Assembly: GCA_963514095.1 (NCBI GenBank)
Contig: OY741277.1
Location: 13,325,137-13,389,136, forward strand
Reading direction: 5' to 3'
Length of the DNA: 64,000 nt
Source: Eutrigla gurnardus
Taxonomy: Eukaryota; Chordata; Actinopteri; Perciformes; Triglidae
Both the position numbers and the translations under genes were made by a program. The notes beneath the pieces are model-generated. The model had not been told where the DNA came from, did not search any database, and was given only the letters and a program-made list of their open reading frames with translations. Positions 37,500 through 47,706 of the stretch are shown one piece after another. Positions within the stretch are counted from its first letter, which is position 1; the number at the start of each line of letters is the position of its first letter.

Positions 37500-37935
37500 T
37501 TATGGACAAGCAATAGCTAAGCCTCTTTGGTCCTTGTGACAATGCAGCAGCACTTTGGGTCAGGTGAGGCTGTCTGACTGCTGGGACCTGAGAACAGTCT
37601 GCAGTAGTCCAGCCTGCTGGGGATAAAAGCATTGACAAGTTTCTGTGGATCAAGTTTTGACATCAAGTCTCTGATCCTTTACAATATTTTTAAGGTGGTA
37701 GAAGGCTGAATTTGTTATTGATTTAATGTGACTACCGGCATTTAGATCTGAATCAAGAATAACCCAGAGGTTTCTCGCTTGACATTTACTCAAGGACAGA
37801 CTATTAAGGTGAGCTAAGAAACACAATGTCACCTCACTGTTGCAGTGGGCAACGATGTGCAGAAGGATGAGAATTGATTTTACTAAAAAGTAAAGATTCC
37901 TCTCTGCATTTAACCATTTTGAACTTTGCACAATA
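37500..37935 (-). mobile_element. Non-LTR retrotransposon (LINE) fragment
   Basis: On the minus strand the frame at 37650-37931 contains ARNLWVILDSDLNAGSHIKS followed by ITNSAFYHLKNI. This matches the post-reverse-transcriptase segment of fish LINEs (pattern NLGVxxDSDLxxxSHIxxxxxxAFxHLxNI). The nucleotide sequence further left (gcagtagtccagcctgctgg) belongs to the same repeat. No endonuclease or catalytic core is present, so it is a truncated relic. Confidence 0.6.
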
Positions 37936-38351
37936 TTATAATGTAGTCATCAAAAGTTGACTTCATTGGAAGCTCTTTTTTAAATCAAAGAAATAAAACC
38001 TCTGCTCCAGATTGAAAAGTTGTCCCTTGGCACTTTAGTCAAGGTGTTCCCCTTGAGAAGGGGAGTTGTAGTGATGGTTGAAATGAAACATATTGTTTGC
38101 CTCACTGGTCAGGCTAGAGAGTAGATGGAAATGTTAGGCCACATTAAACACAGGCGAAGGGCAACCTCTCTTTCTCTGGTCCATAATCTTCTTCTTTCTT
38201 TGCCTTTTTGCTGTTATTGTGCTCCTTTTCTAGACTGGGAGTTTCAAGTCAACCCAACCATGACCATGTTTTTCTCTACCCAAAAGCAAAACCAGACTTC
38301 TGTGGCATTTTTATTTTGAGGTTATGGAGGTGGTGATTATTGATTTTAGGA

Positions 38352-38512
38352 AAGAGAGGCCCATTGGATTGGTCATACTGGGACGAAGAGGTCGAGTGCA
38401 CTGGTTATACTGGGACGGAGAGGCAGAGTGGACTGATTATACTGAGAAGGACAGGCAGAGTGGACTGGTTATACTGGGACGGAGAGGCCGAGTGGACTGG
38501 TCATATAATGCT
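38352..38512. repeat. Minisatellite, 32-bp unit
   Basis: About four and a half copies of gactggttatactgggacgg plus agaggcagagtg. Because 32 is not a multiple of three, the apparent peptide repeats in the overlapping frame are not meaningful. Confidence 0.9.
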
Positions 38513-38903
38513 TTGAGGATGAAGGAGGAGAGACCTTGAACCAGGATCAGACTGTGGAGGACTTGAGGTGAGTCCAACAACAAGCTGCTTAACTCACCAG
38601 AAAAGAATGTCATCAACCACTTTGTTGCCTAGCAACATAGTTGCATCAGTGTGCCACGCTCTGTAAGAACGCTGCTTTCTCTCCTTTGCTGTAGTGAGTG
38701 CGTTAGTGGCTGCTGCTGCTGTGAATTTATATTCTTTACATGTCCTCGTCTGCTTTGGAGATATTTTATTCTGCTGGTGATTCTGAAAGAAGTTACCGGC
38801 TCCAAGGCTCGTTTTATTTGTTTTTCTTTTATTTTTTTAAGTTGCCTAAGTTTTGTCGTCTATTTTGCTTATTTATTCTTGTAAAGCCACACTGAGGAAG
38901 ACA

Positions 38904-38907
<4 letters not shown>

Positions 38908-38966
<59 letters not shown>
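38908..38966. repeat. (TA)n followed by (CA)n at a transposon edge
   Basis: About 20 TA units pass directly into about ten CA units, which run into the CACTCACC end of the Tc1 element. The CA tract therefore grew at, or was created by, the transposon terminus. Confidence 0.95.
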
Positions 38967-40157
38967 TCACCGGCCACTTTATTAGGTACACCTGTCTAAC
39001 TGCTCGTTAACACAAATTTCTTATCAGCCAATCACATGGCAGCAACTCAATGCATTTAGGCATGTAGACATGGTCAAGACGATCTGCTGCAGTTCAAACC
39101 GAGCATCAGAATGGGGAAGAAAGGAGGTTTAAGTGACTTTGAACATGGCATGGTTGTTGGTGCCAGACGGGCTGGTCTGAGTATTTCAGAAACTGCTGAT
39201 CTACTGGGATTTTCACACACAACCATCTCTAGGGTTTACAGAGAATGGTCCGAAAAAGAGAAAATATCCAGTGAGCGGCAGATCTGTGGGCGCAAATGCC
39301 TTGTTGATGCCAGAGGAGAATGGCCAGACTGGTTCCAGCTGATAGAAAGGCAACAGTAACTCAAATAACCGAGGTATGCAGAAGAGCATCTCTGAACGCA
39401 CAACACGTCGAACCTTGAGGCGGATGGGCTACAGCAGCAGAAGACCACACCGGGTGCCACTCCTGTCAGCTAAGAACAGGAAACTGAGGCTACAATTTGC
39501 ACAGGCTCACCAAAATTGGACAATAGAAGATTGGAAAAAGGTTGCCTGGTCTGATGAGTCTCGATTTCTGCTGCGACATTCGGATGGTAGGGTCAGAATT
39601 TGGCGTCAACAACATGAAAGCATGGATCCATCCTGCCTTGTATCAACGGTTCAGGCTGCTGGTGGTGGTGTATTGGTGTGGGGGATATTTTCTTGGCACA
39701 CTTTGGGCCCATTAGTACCAATTGAGCATTGTGTCAACGCCACAGCCTACCTGAGTATTGTTGCTGACCATGTCCATCCCTTTATGACCACAGTGTCTTC
39801 TGATGGCTACTTCCAGCAGGATAACGCGCCATGTCATAAAGCGCCAATCATCTCAGACTGGTTTCTTGAACATGACAATGAGTTCACTCTACTCAAATGG
39901 CCTCCACAGTCACCAGATCTCAATCCAATAGAGCACCTTTGGGATGTGGTGCAACGGGAGATTCGCATCATGGATGTGCAGCCGACAAATCTGCAGCAAC
40001 TGCGTGATGCTATCACGTCAATATGGACCAAACTCTCTGAGGAATGTTTCCAGTACCTTGTTGAATCTATGCCACCAAGGATTAAGGCAGTTCTGAAGGC
40101 AAAAGGGGGTCCAACCCGGTACTAGCAAGGTGTACCTAATAAAGTGGCCGGTGAGTG
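38964..40157 (+). mobile_element. Tc1/mariner transposon, DD36E type, decayed
   Basis: Thirty-base perfect terminal inverted repeats begin CACTCACCGGCCACTTTATT (38964-38993 and 40128-40157). TA follows on the right; the left TA has been replaced by the expanded CA tract. The transposase frame inside is broken by two frameshifts. The catalytic Asp (QDNAPCH) and Glu (NPIEHLW) are separated by 36 residues, which places it in the DD36E group described in animals under the name Incomer, rather than classical DD34E. Total length about 1.19 kb. Confidence 0.93.
39111..40125 (+). pseudogene. DD36E Tc1/mariner transposase, frameshifted
   Basis: The start at 39111 opens a helix-turn-helix region (LSDFEHGMVVGARRAG, then ETADLLGFSHTTISRVYREW). 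The frame runs off to a stop at 39357-39359. Homology continues in a second frame (about 39321-39370, RMARLV then ADRKATVTQIT) and then in a third frame from 39376 to the TAG at 40123-40125. This last part is a 249-residue block with catalytic residues D60 (WSDESRF), D149 (QQDNAPCH) and E186 (LNPIEHLW). Two frameshifts thus separate the DNA-binding and catalytic halves. The catalytic half itself is intact, so the damage may be fairly recent. Confidence 0.9.
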
Positions 40158-40163
40158 TATATA

Positions 40164-40442
40164 CACTCAACAAATATATAAACGCAACACTTTTGTTTTT
40201 GCTCCCATTTTTCATGAGATGGACTTAAAGATCTAAAATTTATTCCAGATACACAATATTACCATTTCTCTCAAACATTGTTCACAAATCAGTCTAAATG
40301 TGTGATAGTGAGCACTTCTGCTTTGCTGAGATAATCCATCCCACCTCACAGGTGTGCCACATCAAGATGCTGATCTGACATCATGATTAGTGCACAGGTG
40401 TGCCTTAGACTGTCCACAATAAAAGGCCACCCTGAAATGTGC
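40164..40442. repeat. Left terminal inverted repeat of the intact Tc1-like element
   Basis: 279 bases, pairing with 41513-41791. It includes internal aggtgtgccacatcaagatg blocks that may serve as additional transposase binding sites, as in elements with long repeats. Confidence 0.93.
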
Positions 40443-40482
40443 ATTTTTTTGCTTTATTGGGAGTCTGGGGACTCAGAACCAG

Positions 40483-41493
40483 TCAGTATCTGGTGTGACC
40501 ACCATTTGCCTCATGCAGTGCAACACATCTTCTTCGCATAGAGTTTATCAGATTGTCAATTGTGGCCTGTGGAATGTTGGTCCACTCATCTTCAATGGCT
40601 GTGCGAAGTTGCTGGATATTAGTGGGAACTGGTACACGCTGTCGTATACGCCGGTCAAGCACATCCCAAACATGCTCAATGGGTGACATGTCCGGTGAGT
40701 ATGCTGGCCATGCAAGAACTAGGACATTTTCAGCTTCCAAGAATTGTGTACAGATCCTTGCAACATGGGGCCGTGCATTATCTTGCTGAAACATGAGGTG
40801 ATGTTCATGGATGTATGGCACAACAATGGGCCTCAGGATCTCATCACGGTATCTCTGTGCATTCAAAATGCCATCAATAAAATGCACCTGTGTTCTTCGT
40901 CCATAACAGATGCCTGCCCATACCATAACCCCACCACCACCATGGGCCACTCGATCCACAACATTGACAGCAAAGCGCTCACCCACACGACGCCACACAC
41001 GCTGTCTGCCATCTGCCCTGAACAATGTAAACCGAGATTCATCCGTGAAGAGAACACCTCTCCAACGTGCCAGACGCCATCGAATGTGAGCATTTGCCCA
41101 CTCAAGTCTGTTACGGCGACGAGCTGGAGTCAGGTCAAGACCCCGATGAGGACGACGAGCATGCAGTTGAGCTTCCCTGAGACGGTTTCTGACAGTTTGT
41201 GCAGAAATTGTTTGGTTATGCAAACCAATTGTTTCAGCAGCTGTCTGAGTGGCTGGTCTCAGACGATCTTGGAGGTGAACCTGCTGGATGTGGAGGTCCT
41301 GGGCTGGTGTGGTTACACGTGGTCTGCGGTTGTGAGGCCGGTTGGATGTACTGCCATATTCTCTAAAACGCCTTTGGAGACGGCTTATGGTGGAGAAATG
41401 AACATTCAATGCACGAGCAACAGATCTGGTTGACATTCCTGCTGTCAGCATGCCAATTGCACGCTCCCTCAATGCTTGTGGCATCTGTGGCAT
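40483..41493 (-). CDS. Tc1-like DD34E transposase, intact
   Basis: 336 residues from ATG at 41493 (the open frame extends five codons further to a non-ATG). The N-terminal paired-like helix-turn-helix region includes ALRERAIGMLTAG and SVARALNVHFSTISRL, followed by a GRPR-type basic segment (NRRPRVTTP). The DDE domain has D151 (LFTDESRF), D238 (QQDNARPH) and E273 (SPIEHVWD); the last two are 34 residues apart, as in Tc1. GGGGVMVWAG is the glycine-rich box typical of Tc1 transposases. No stop or frameshift is visible, so the protein could be functional. It would act in the nucleus by cut-and-paste at TA sites. Confidence 0.95.
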   Translation of the reverse strand: MPQMPQALRERAIGMLTAGMSTRSVARALNVHFSTISRLQRRFREYGSTSNRPHNRRPRVTTPAQDLHIQQVHLQDRLRPATQTAAETIGLHNQTISAQTVRNRLREAQLHARRPHRGLDLTPARRRNRLEWANAHIRWRLARWRGVLFTDESRFTLFRADGRQRVWRRVGERFAVNVVDRVAHGGGGVMVWAGICYGRRTQVHFIDGILNAQRYRDEILRPIVVPYIHEHHLMFQQDNARPHVARICTQFLEAENVLVLAWPAYSPDMSPIEHVWDVLDRRIRQRVPVPTNIQQLRTAIEDEWTNIPQATIDNLINSMRRRCVALHEANGGHTRY

Positions 41494-41512
41494 TTTGCTG
41501 TGAGACAAAACT

Positions 41513-41788
41513 GCACATTTCAGAGTGGCCTTTTATTGTGGGCAGTATAAGGTACACCTGTGCACTAATCATGATGTCAGATCAGCATCTTGATGTGGCA
41601 CACCTGTGAGGTGGGATGGATTATCTCAGCAAAGCAGAAGTGCTCACTATCACACATTTAGACAGATTTGTGAACAATGTTTGAGAGAAATGGTAATATT
41701 GTGTATCTGGAATGAATTTTAGATCTTTAAGTCCATCTCATGAAAAATGGGAGCAAAAACAAAAGTGTTGCGTTTATATTTTTGTTGA

Positions 41789-41791
<3 letters not shown>
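41513..41791. repeat. Right terminal inverted repeat of the intact Tc1-like element
   Basis: Reverse complement of 40164-40442 with about seven mismatches over 279 bases. Confidence 0.93.
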
Positions 41792-41856
<65 letters not shown>

Positions 41857-41877
41857 CTGTATATATATATATATATA
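41792..41877. repeat. (TA)n microsatellite with ctg interruptions
   Basis: TA repeats interrupted twice by TACTGTA, directly abutting the right end of the Tc1-like element. Together with the TA tract at 38908 it suggests the transposons landed in a pre-existing TA array. Confidence 0.97.
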
Positions 41878-42029
41878 ACTGTAAGATGTCCTTTATTTCA
41901 ACAGTACTATCATATAGCACCTCCCTTTTCAAATGTAACATAGTATTGTGACTGAGTGCAGAATACACTTAATCACAAGTACTTTTACTTACACTACAAT
42001 ATTCTAGTACAGTTTACACCTCTGGGGAT

Positions 42030-42470
42030 GACCATGTCAGGTTCACTGTGATTCTGATTCTCAGTAACTTGCTCCACCGCAGCTCCATCGATGTAGACAG
42101 GGATGTGTGTCTTTGCCTCCTTTCTTCTAAAATCAGCTCATTGGTTTTACTGATGTTGAGCAGTGTTGTTGTCTGAGCACCTCTTTGCAAGATTTCTTCC
42201 CTAGATGAAGTTTGTTTTTTAATCTGGCCGATGACATAGTGTCATCTGCAAACTTATCAACATAGTTCTCATGGTGTACAGTGTGAACAAATCCCTGGGG
42301 GGCTCGACTAGAGTGGACGATGTGTGACTGCCGATCCAAACTGCCTGGATCTGTTTCTGGTGAAGACTAATAAATGGTTTCAGGGAGGTGCTCGAGCCCA
42401 GAGTGTGAAGTTTACCGATCAGTTTCATGACTGGAGAGTGTGTTGAATGCTGACGTGAAAATAACAAACA
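42030..42470 (-). mobile_element. Non-LTR retrotransposon reverse-transcriptase relic
   Basis: On the minus strand, segments match in order the fish LINE reverse transcriptase: a LHTLGSSTSLKPFI block, a RAPQGFVHTVHHENYVDKFA block (degenerate APQGxVLSPLL), then KFADDT, the catalytic YADD-type motif. Frames shift between segments and the polymerase context is degenerate. It is an old, dead fragment. Confidence 0.65.
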
Positions 42471-43589
42471 AACAGATGTGTGAGGGCTGAATGGAGGGCA
42501 GTGATCTGTTGGGATCCGTTGACTGTATGCAAATTGGTGGAACTCAAGGGATGTTGGTTATAAATACACATGAAACGCATACTGATATCATTCAGTGTGA
42601 CTTGTACTTTCTGAGGATATCGTACTTTAATGTTTGCTTGTAAACCTTTATAAATCATAGAAAAAAGACTGTTCAGAGCTTTTATTTTCTTCATTATCAG
42701 ATTAATCCAGTGGTAATTTGAACCCTCTCGGATACATAGCAAAAAAGAGCTGCAAGTAGCTAATCCGGCATGCTGTTATGGTTCCAATTTGTTTAAAATG
42801 TAAATAAATGTAAGCTAAATTATAAATCTGTTGCTGACATTATAACAGCGCATTCAGCACAAAAAAAAATTAAACACATGGGCGACACAGAGACCTTTGC
42901 CCTCTTGTTGACCACTACAGAATATTACCACTGGTGCTGGTAATCACGGCTTCCACACTCTGAAAGTGTCTCTATGTAAAGTGTGTGTTTGTTTCTTGTG
43001 CATCTGTGATAGTGTGTTTTCATTTGTGTATGAATAGATTATGACTGTGGGGGTGCACGTGTCGTGTGTGTGTGTGTGTGTGGCAGCGTGTGTTGAACAT
43101 GTGCTGGCGTTCTCAGAGGAACAGCAGGGCTCTAATAAGGACTAGTCCTGGATGGCAGCTGGTAAACTCTGTCCTCAGAATAGGTGTCCTTTATTCATAC
43201 ACAAAGGAATGCAAATTAGTCCCAGTGCCGAGTGGTCACTGAGAACCGATCCACATGGCACACACGCTCACACTCAAACGTGCATTGAGAGTTGCACCGC
43301 AACTTCCCTCAATCAAAAGAAAAACAAGCAGGACTAATGACAAGGCCCACCCGCACAGCTGTTTTATTTGTGTGCGTGTGTGTCTAAGCATGTGTGTTCA
43401 CCAGGGCTTATTTCCCGCTATTACAACACAAAGTCTAGGAGTCTCAAGAACTCCCTCACACACACACACACACACATACAATCACAATCAAATCGCCACA
43501 TTTTAAAAGCCCACCTGAGAGCTAAATATGGAGCCCCTACTCGTGACCGAATCATTGTTTTTGTATTTTTTTTTTCTCAAATGGCTCTC

Positions 43590-43800
43590 ATGCTTCTTCA
43601 CCGCAGCAGCGCTAAGATGGCAGATAAATATCTTTTCAAACAATCAAGCTTTTGCACTTCAGCTCGATTTTCAAGTCCATATAAATATCAAGTGTGTGAC
43701 TTTCCAAGCTTGGCAAATTATGCCACTCTTCATATGGCATTCATAATGTCCCAATTCATCCTATTAGAATGTTTGCGCTGCATTGATTTGATAATGGTGT
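43590..43800. promoter_or_regulatory. Candidate conserved non-coding element
   Basis: Unique, balanced-composition patch (caccgcagcagcgctaagatgg through cattgatttgataatgg) lacking repeats or splice context. Judged by texture only. Confidence 0.22.
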
Positions 43801-46800
43801 TCAAGAAGTGGAGGCCTTGAAAACTAGTTGATAGTCTGAGGGAGAACGTGTAGTGTGTTCACAAGAGGGAACAAGCTCTTGAAAACATACATGTTTTGGT
43901 GTGTGTTTGCTTGTCCTCTTCAGGGCCCATTGTGTAAATTTGCACATTTGAATTCTTAAATCCATTCAATGAATATTTAATTTACAATATTGAAATGTAA
44001 TATCCAGCCTTGACAAAAAAACCTGTATTCTAAGTAGTTGAGTTCTTAATGTTCTTAATATTACTTTAAGCTGAACTAATCACAGTACGAGGAAAACTCA
44101 TCCCACACCTTTTGAAATGCTGATAATCTTAGGCCCTAAGAAGAGCCAATGTTTGGAAATTATGTTTGGCTTTTTGTAACAGGGTCTTTGGGCAGATAAT
44201 AGACAGAAATAATGAAGCAGAGGAAATAAGCTGCCGTTTGTTATTGTTTTCTAGTCATTCACATCATTCCATGTCTCTCTTTGGTACATTCACCAAAAAT
44301 AAACAGATAAAATATTCAGTAAAAGACATTTGTCCATCAACAATCCAAATAAATCCACATGCTGTCATGCATGTTGTAAATCCTTAGGAATATAGACCTT
44401 TCATATATACATTTACCTGTACTCAAATATACTGTATAAGATGCCTAGCTGCAATGATAACCGATGCCCTAACGGGTCAAATGAATCATTTATCACCAGC
44501 TGCAGTGTACAGTACGCCTATGTATATATGTTAGCAACAACTCCAGCTCACTTCACATGGGAAAATGTGAACATTTATATCTATCCTACTTCTTTTTTAA
44601 CTTAGAAACAACATTGTATTTTTGGTTTTAGCTAATGTTAGCTAGCTACTAGCAACAGTAACGGGGGAAATCACACACAGATCAAGTGGCTGTTAGCTAA
44701 TGATGACAGATTACTGATTATTACCACACAATTAGCCAATAGTCACAAAAGTTTTATGATTAATATTCAACTTTCTTTCAGGTCTTGCTATTTCCTCACA
44801 GTAAGTAAGCCAGTTTGTGGCCTTGTGGAGAGTGGGAACAACTGGTTTAGTGAATCTAAATTAGTGGCTTGTTTAACTAAATTAACGTGCAACCGGCTGT
44901 TTCTTGCCACATTGTGTAACATGTGATTTACATGATAACCGCGGCTGCAGAAATGAAAAAAATCATATTGGTCAAACTGGAATTATCCTGCAGAAAATGG
45001 AAAACAATTAGAGAATTCAAAAAAAAATGTGTGTATCCTTTTTGGAGATGTAGAAAAAGGTGTTCAATGGACTAAAGACTCAAGGCATTTCTGTAATTTT
45101 GGTCTCTAGGTGAGAGCTATCAATTTGTAGGTGTCAAGCAGCAGCGCAGGAAGCTCATGATAGATATTTGTAGCATGGTGCAATATAAAATGATTTCAAC
45201 GTCTTGAGAAAAGCATGAATAGATACCCTGTCAGATGCAGCAGTGAAGGTGACTTAGTGCGAGGCCAGTCAGACATCAAAGGGTGCCAGCTGTTTTCTCA
45301 AACTGGGGGGGTAATAGGCCAGTGGCGGGTATTCATCCGCTTCAAATAGAGAGAGGGAGAATACTCTACATGGACTTCAATGAGACTTCAGTAATTACTT
45401 ATTACTGCACATATGGATGAGATGGGCGATGAGAGGACTTGAGACGTGCGTGGCTCTTCCTCCATCTGAAAACCACCCCCTTAGAGAACATCCCTATAAT
45501 GCATCCAAGACAAAAGTCTCATTACAGGTAATTATGGACTGCCTATATCGTCCACCCCACCCCACCCCCCTTCCCTTTCTGCAAAAGCCCTCTGCCTCAC
45601 CCTCACTACTTTTATCCTCTCATACAACAGGAGAAGCAGACTAGGAGAGGGAAGCAGAGATGGAGTGGGGGGGGAGGGGATAGGGCTATTACCTGGAAGC
45701 AGACACTGATCATGGCCGCTGACGCTTTACTGCACTTCTATTCATGTGGAGTGGCTCACTTGTGGGCAGCAATTACCGACCAAATGATCCAAACTGGGCC
45801 TTGCGATGAAGTAGCTGGACTGACTTAGTGACTAGCAGCACTATTCTTTTTTTGCTTGTGTGCGTGGTATTTGTGCTATATGCTTGTAAAAGGAGTAGAG
45901 CTGTTGGCTGAGTGCATTTGTCTGCACTGTGTATGGGTGGATGCATGGACTAGGTGTAGTCTGATAAGTACTTGAGGTTCATCTGTGACCGAAAACCTAC
46001 ATTCTGCTGTTTTGCACCTTCATGCGGCAAGTCCACCATCAGCTCTGTACGCGAGTTGAAGGTGGTTTCACTGGCACCAGCCCACAAAGTCCTTGGTCAG
46101 TTCTCTGTATTCCCTGTCATCCCTGTCTTTTATTTACTGTATGTATCTGTTCTTCTATTTATCTTAAGAAAATTATACAAATCATATTTGGAAAAAATAT
46201 ATACATGGCACAAAACCACAGGTAATCAGCAGACTCATACCGAATGTCTGTATATCCCTTCAAAAGCCCATAGCATATTGGTGAAAGCCTGGCATGTACT
46301 GTACACATCTCTGCATGGGCGCCCTGCTTCCTTCTCACCACGAGCTCGCAGTGTGGAGCTGGTGCAACAGGCAGGGCTGTCATCCACAGATCAGAGGCAA
46401 CAATGACGCCTTCCTCGGCCGCCTTTTGAATATGTCACTGTGGGAACAGCATAATCAACCCCATGTCACCACCAGCTGCTCCATCCGGACCACATTAGAA
46501 TAAACAACAGGCGAGGAAGAAGCAGAGGTATAAAGAGAGGAGACGAGTGGGTAGGAAAGAAAGCAATACACTCGTGTTCTGCCACCAATGGAAAGATGAT
46601 ATTGTTCTGGGTCATTTGGCCCAGTGTCAATCCTGTGCTCCATCTGCGGCCACTGGTGAACGAGGAGGCATGAAGCACAACTTGAGCCAGTAACTGAAGG
46701 GCGGAGAGGCATGGAGAACCTCCCCAGTTCATCTGTGACACTTGGCCATGCTAGGTTTAGGGACAAACCTCCTGTTGAAGTTCTGATACCCTTCTTTTTT

Positions 46801-47690
46801 TAGTATGCATTTGTGCATGCAACGGTTTGGTTAGTACAGTGGCAAAGATTTACCAGTATCTCCTTGGATTGAAGATAATGGAGGAGGGAAGAGAAAGGCA
46901 TACAAAAACAGAAGTAGTCCAAGCACCATGACCAAAAGAGCGGTCATTGTTCTTTATTATGAAAGATTTCAGGCAGGGATGTATGACAACAACGGGCTGT
47001 CCTTGGAAAACTCAAGACACAATATGAATGGAGGTTTGTCATCATCTTTTACAAAGGACCGGTACTACCTGTACAGAGGAGGCTATGCTTCCAATTTCTC
47101 CAAGGTCAAACACAGGTCACCCTTAGACAGGCCAACATTAACAGTAACATTTTGCAGCAAGCGTGGTTGCAAGAAGCTCCCCCAAAAACTCCAGAAGTCT
47201 AAATGTGTTGAAGTCGCTTTGAACAGACGTTGGGGAAGTAATTTTCCTGCTACCATTTCCCATATGCAGGAAATTACATTAAGTATAGGTTGTGTAATGC
47301 GTATACGACTGCCTATTCATCCTGTTTGAAGTGCCCTCTCACTATCCAAGATCTCTTCTCATCTCCAGTACCTGTGAATTATACAAAATGATGCGTTCAC
47401 CATTGATTTTATCAGTCCACTGTCGTCGCTAGTAATCCCATTATAACATGTCTGTTAGTACAATAGCCAGATATGGCTTGAATAAAAGAAACCTTTCTTT
47501 GCCTTGTCAAAGGTAGGTAGTCTTCCAAATGACTTCTTCAGAAGTTAAAGGGCCTGCTGCCTAATCAGTCTATTCTACCGGACTAATAGATGACCAGTAA
47601 TTGCAACTAATAACGTATTACTCATCTACACAAATATTCTAATAGCTTGTATTTAGAAGCCATTTTTTTTTTCAATGGACAGAGTAAGAA

Positions 47691-47706
47691 GGGGGGGGGG
47701 GGGGGG
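47691..47706. repeat. Poly-G homopolymer (16 G)
   Basis: Uninterrupted run of 16 G; may form a quadruplex and is prone to length error. Confidence 0.95.

Larger units (their letters stand above)
40164..41791 (-). mobile_element. Tc1-like transposon, structurally intact, 279-bp inverted repeats
   Basis: The element is flanked by TA on both sides (40162-40163 and 41792-41793). Long terminal inverted repeats span 40164-40442 and 41513-41791, 279 bases each, with about seven differences by eye (roughly 97 percent identity). The ends begin CACTCAACAAA. Between them is one uninterrupted transposase gene on the minus strand. Total 1628 bp. The left end lies six bases (TATATA) from the right end of the neighbouring DD36E element. 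Confidence 0.96.

Noticed and set aside
38324..38539. 71-codon frame with repeated WTDY/GRRGR-like peptides
   Set aside because: Product of the 32-bp minisatellite. The unit is not a multiple of three, so no protein repeat is maintained.
40744..41433. 229-codon plus-strand open frame inside the Tc1-like element
   Set aside because: Antisense shadow of the intact transposase on the minus strand.
46928..47329. 133-codon plus-strand open frame
   Set aside because: Composition is plausible, but there is no recognised domain, no splice context and no neighbouring exon of the same kind.
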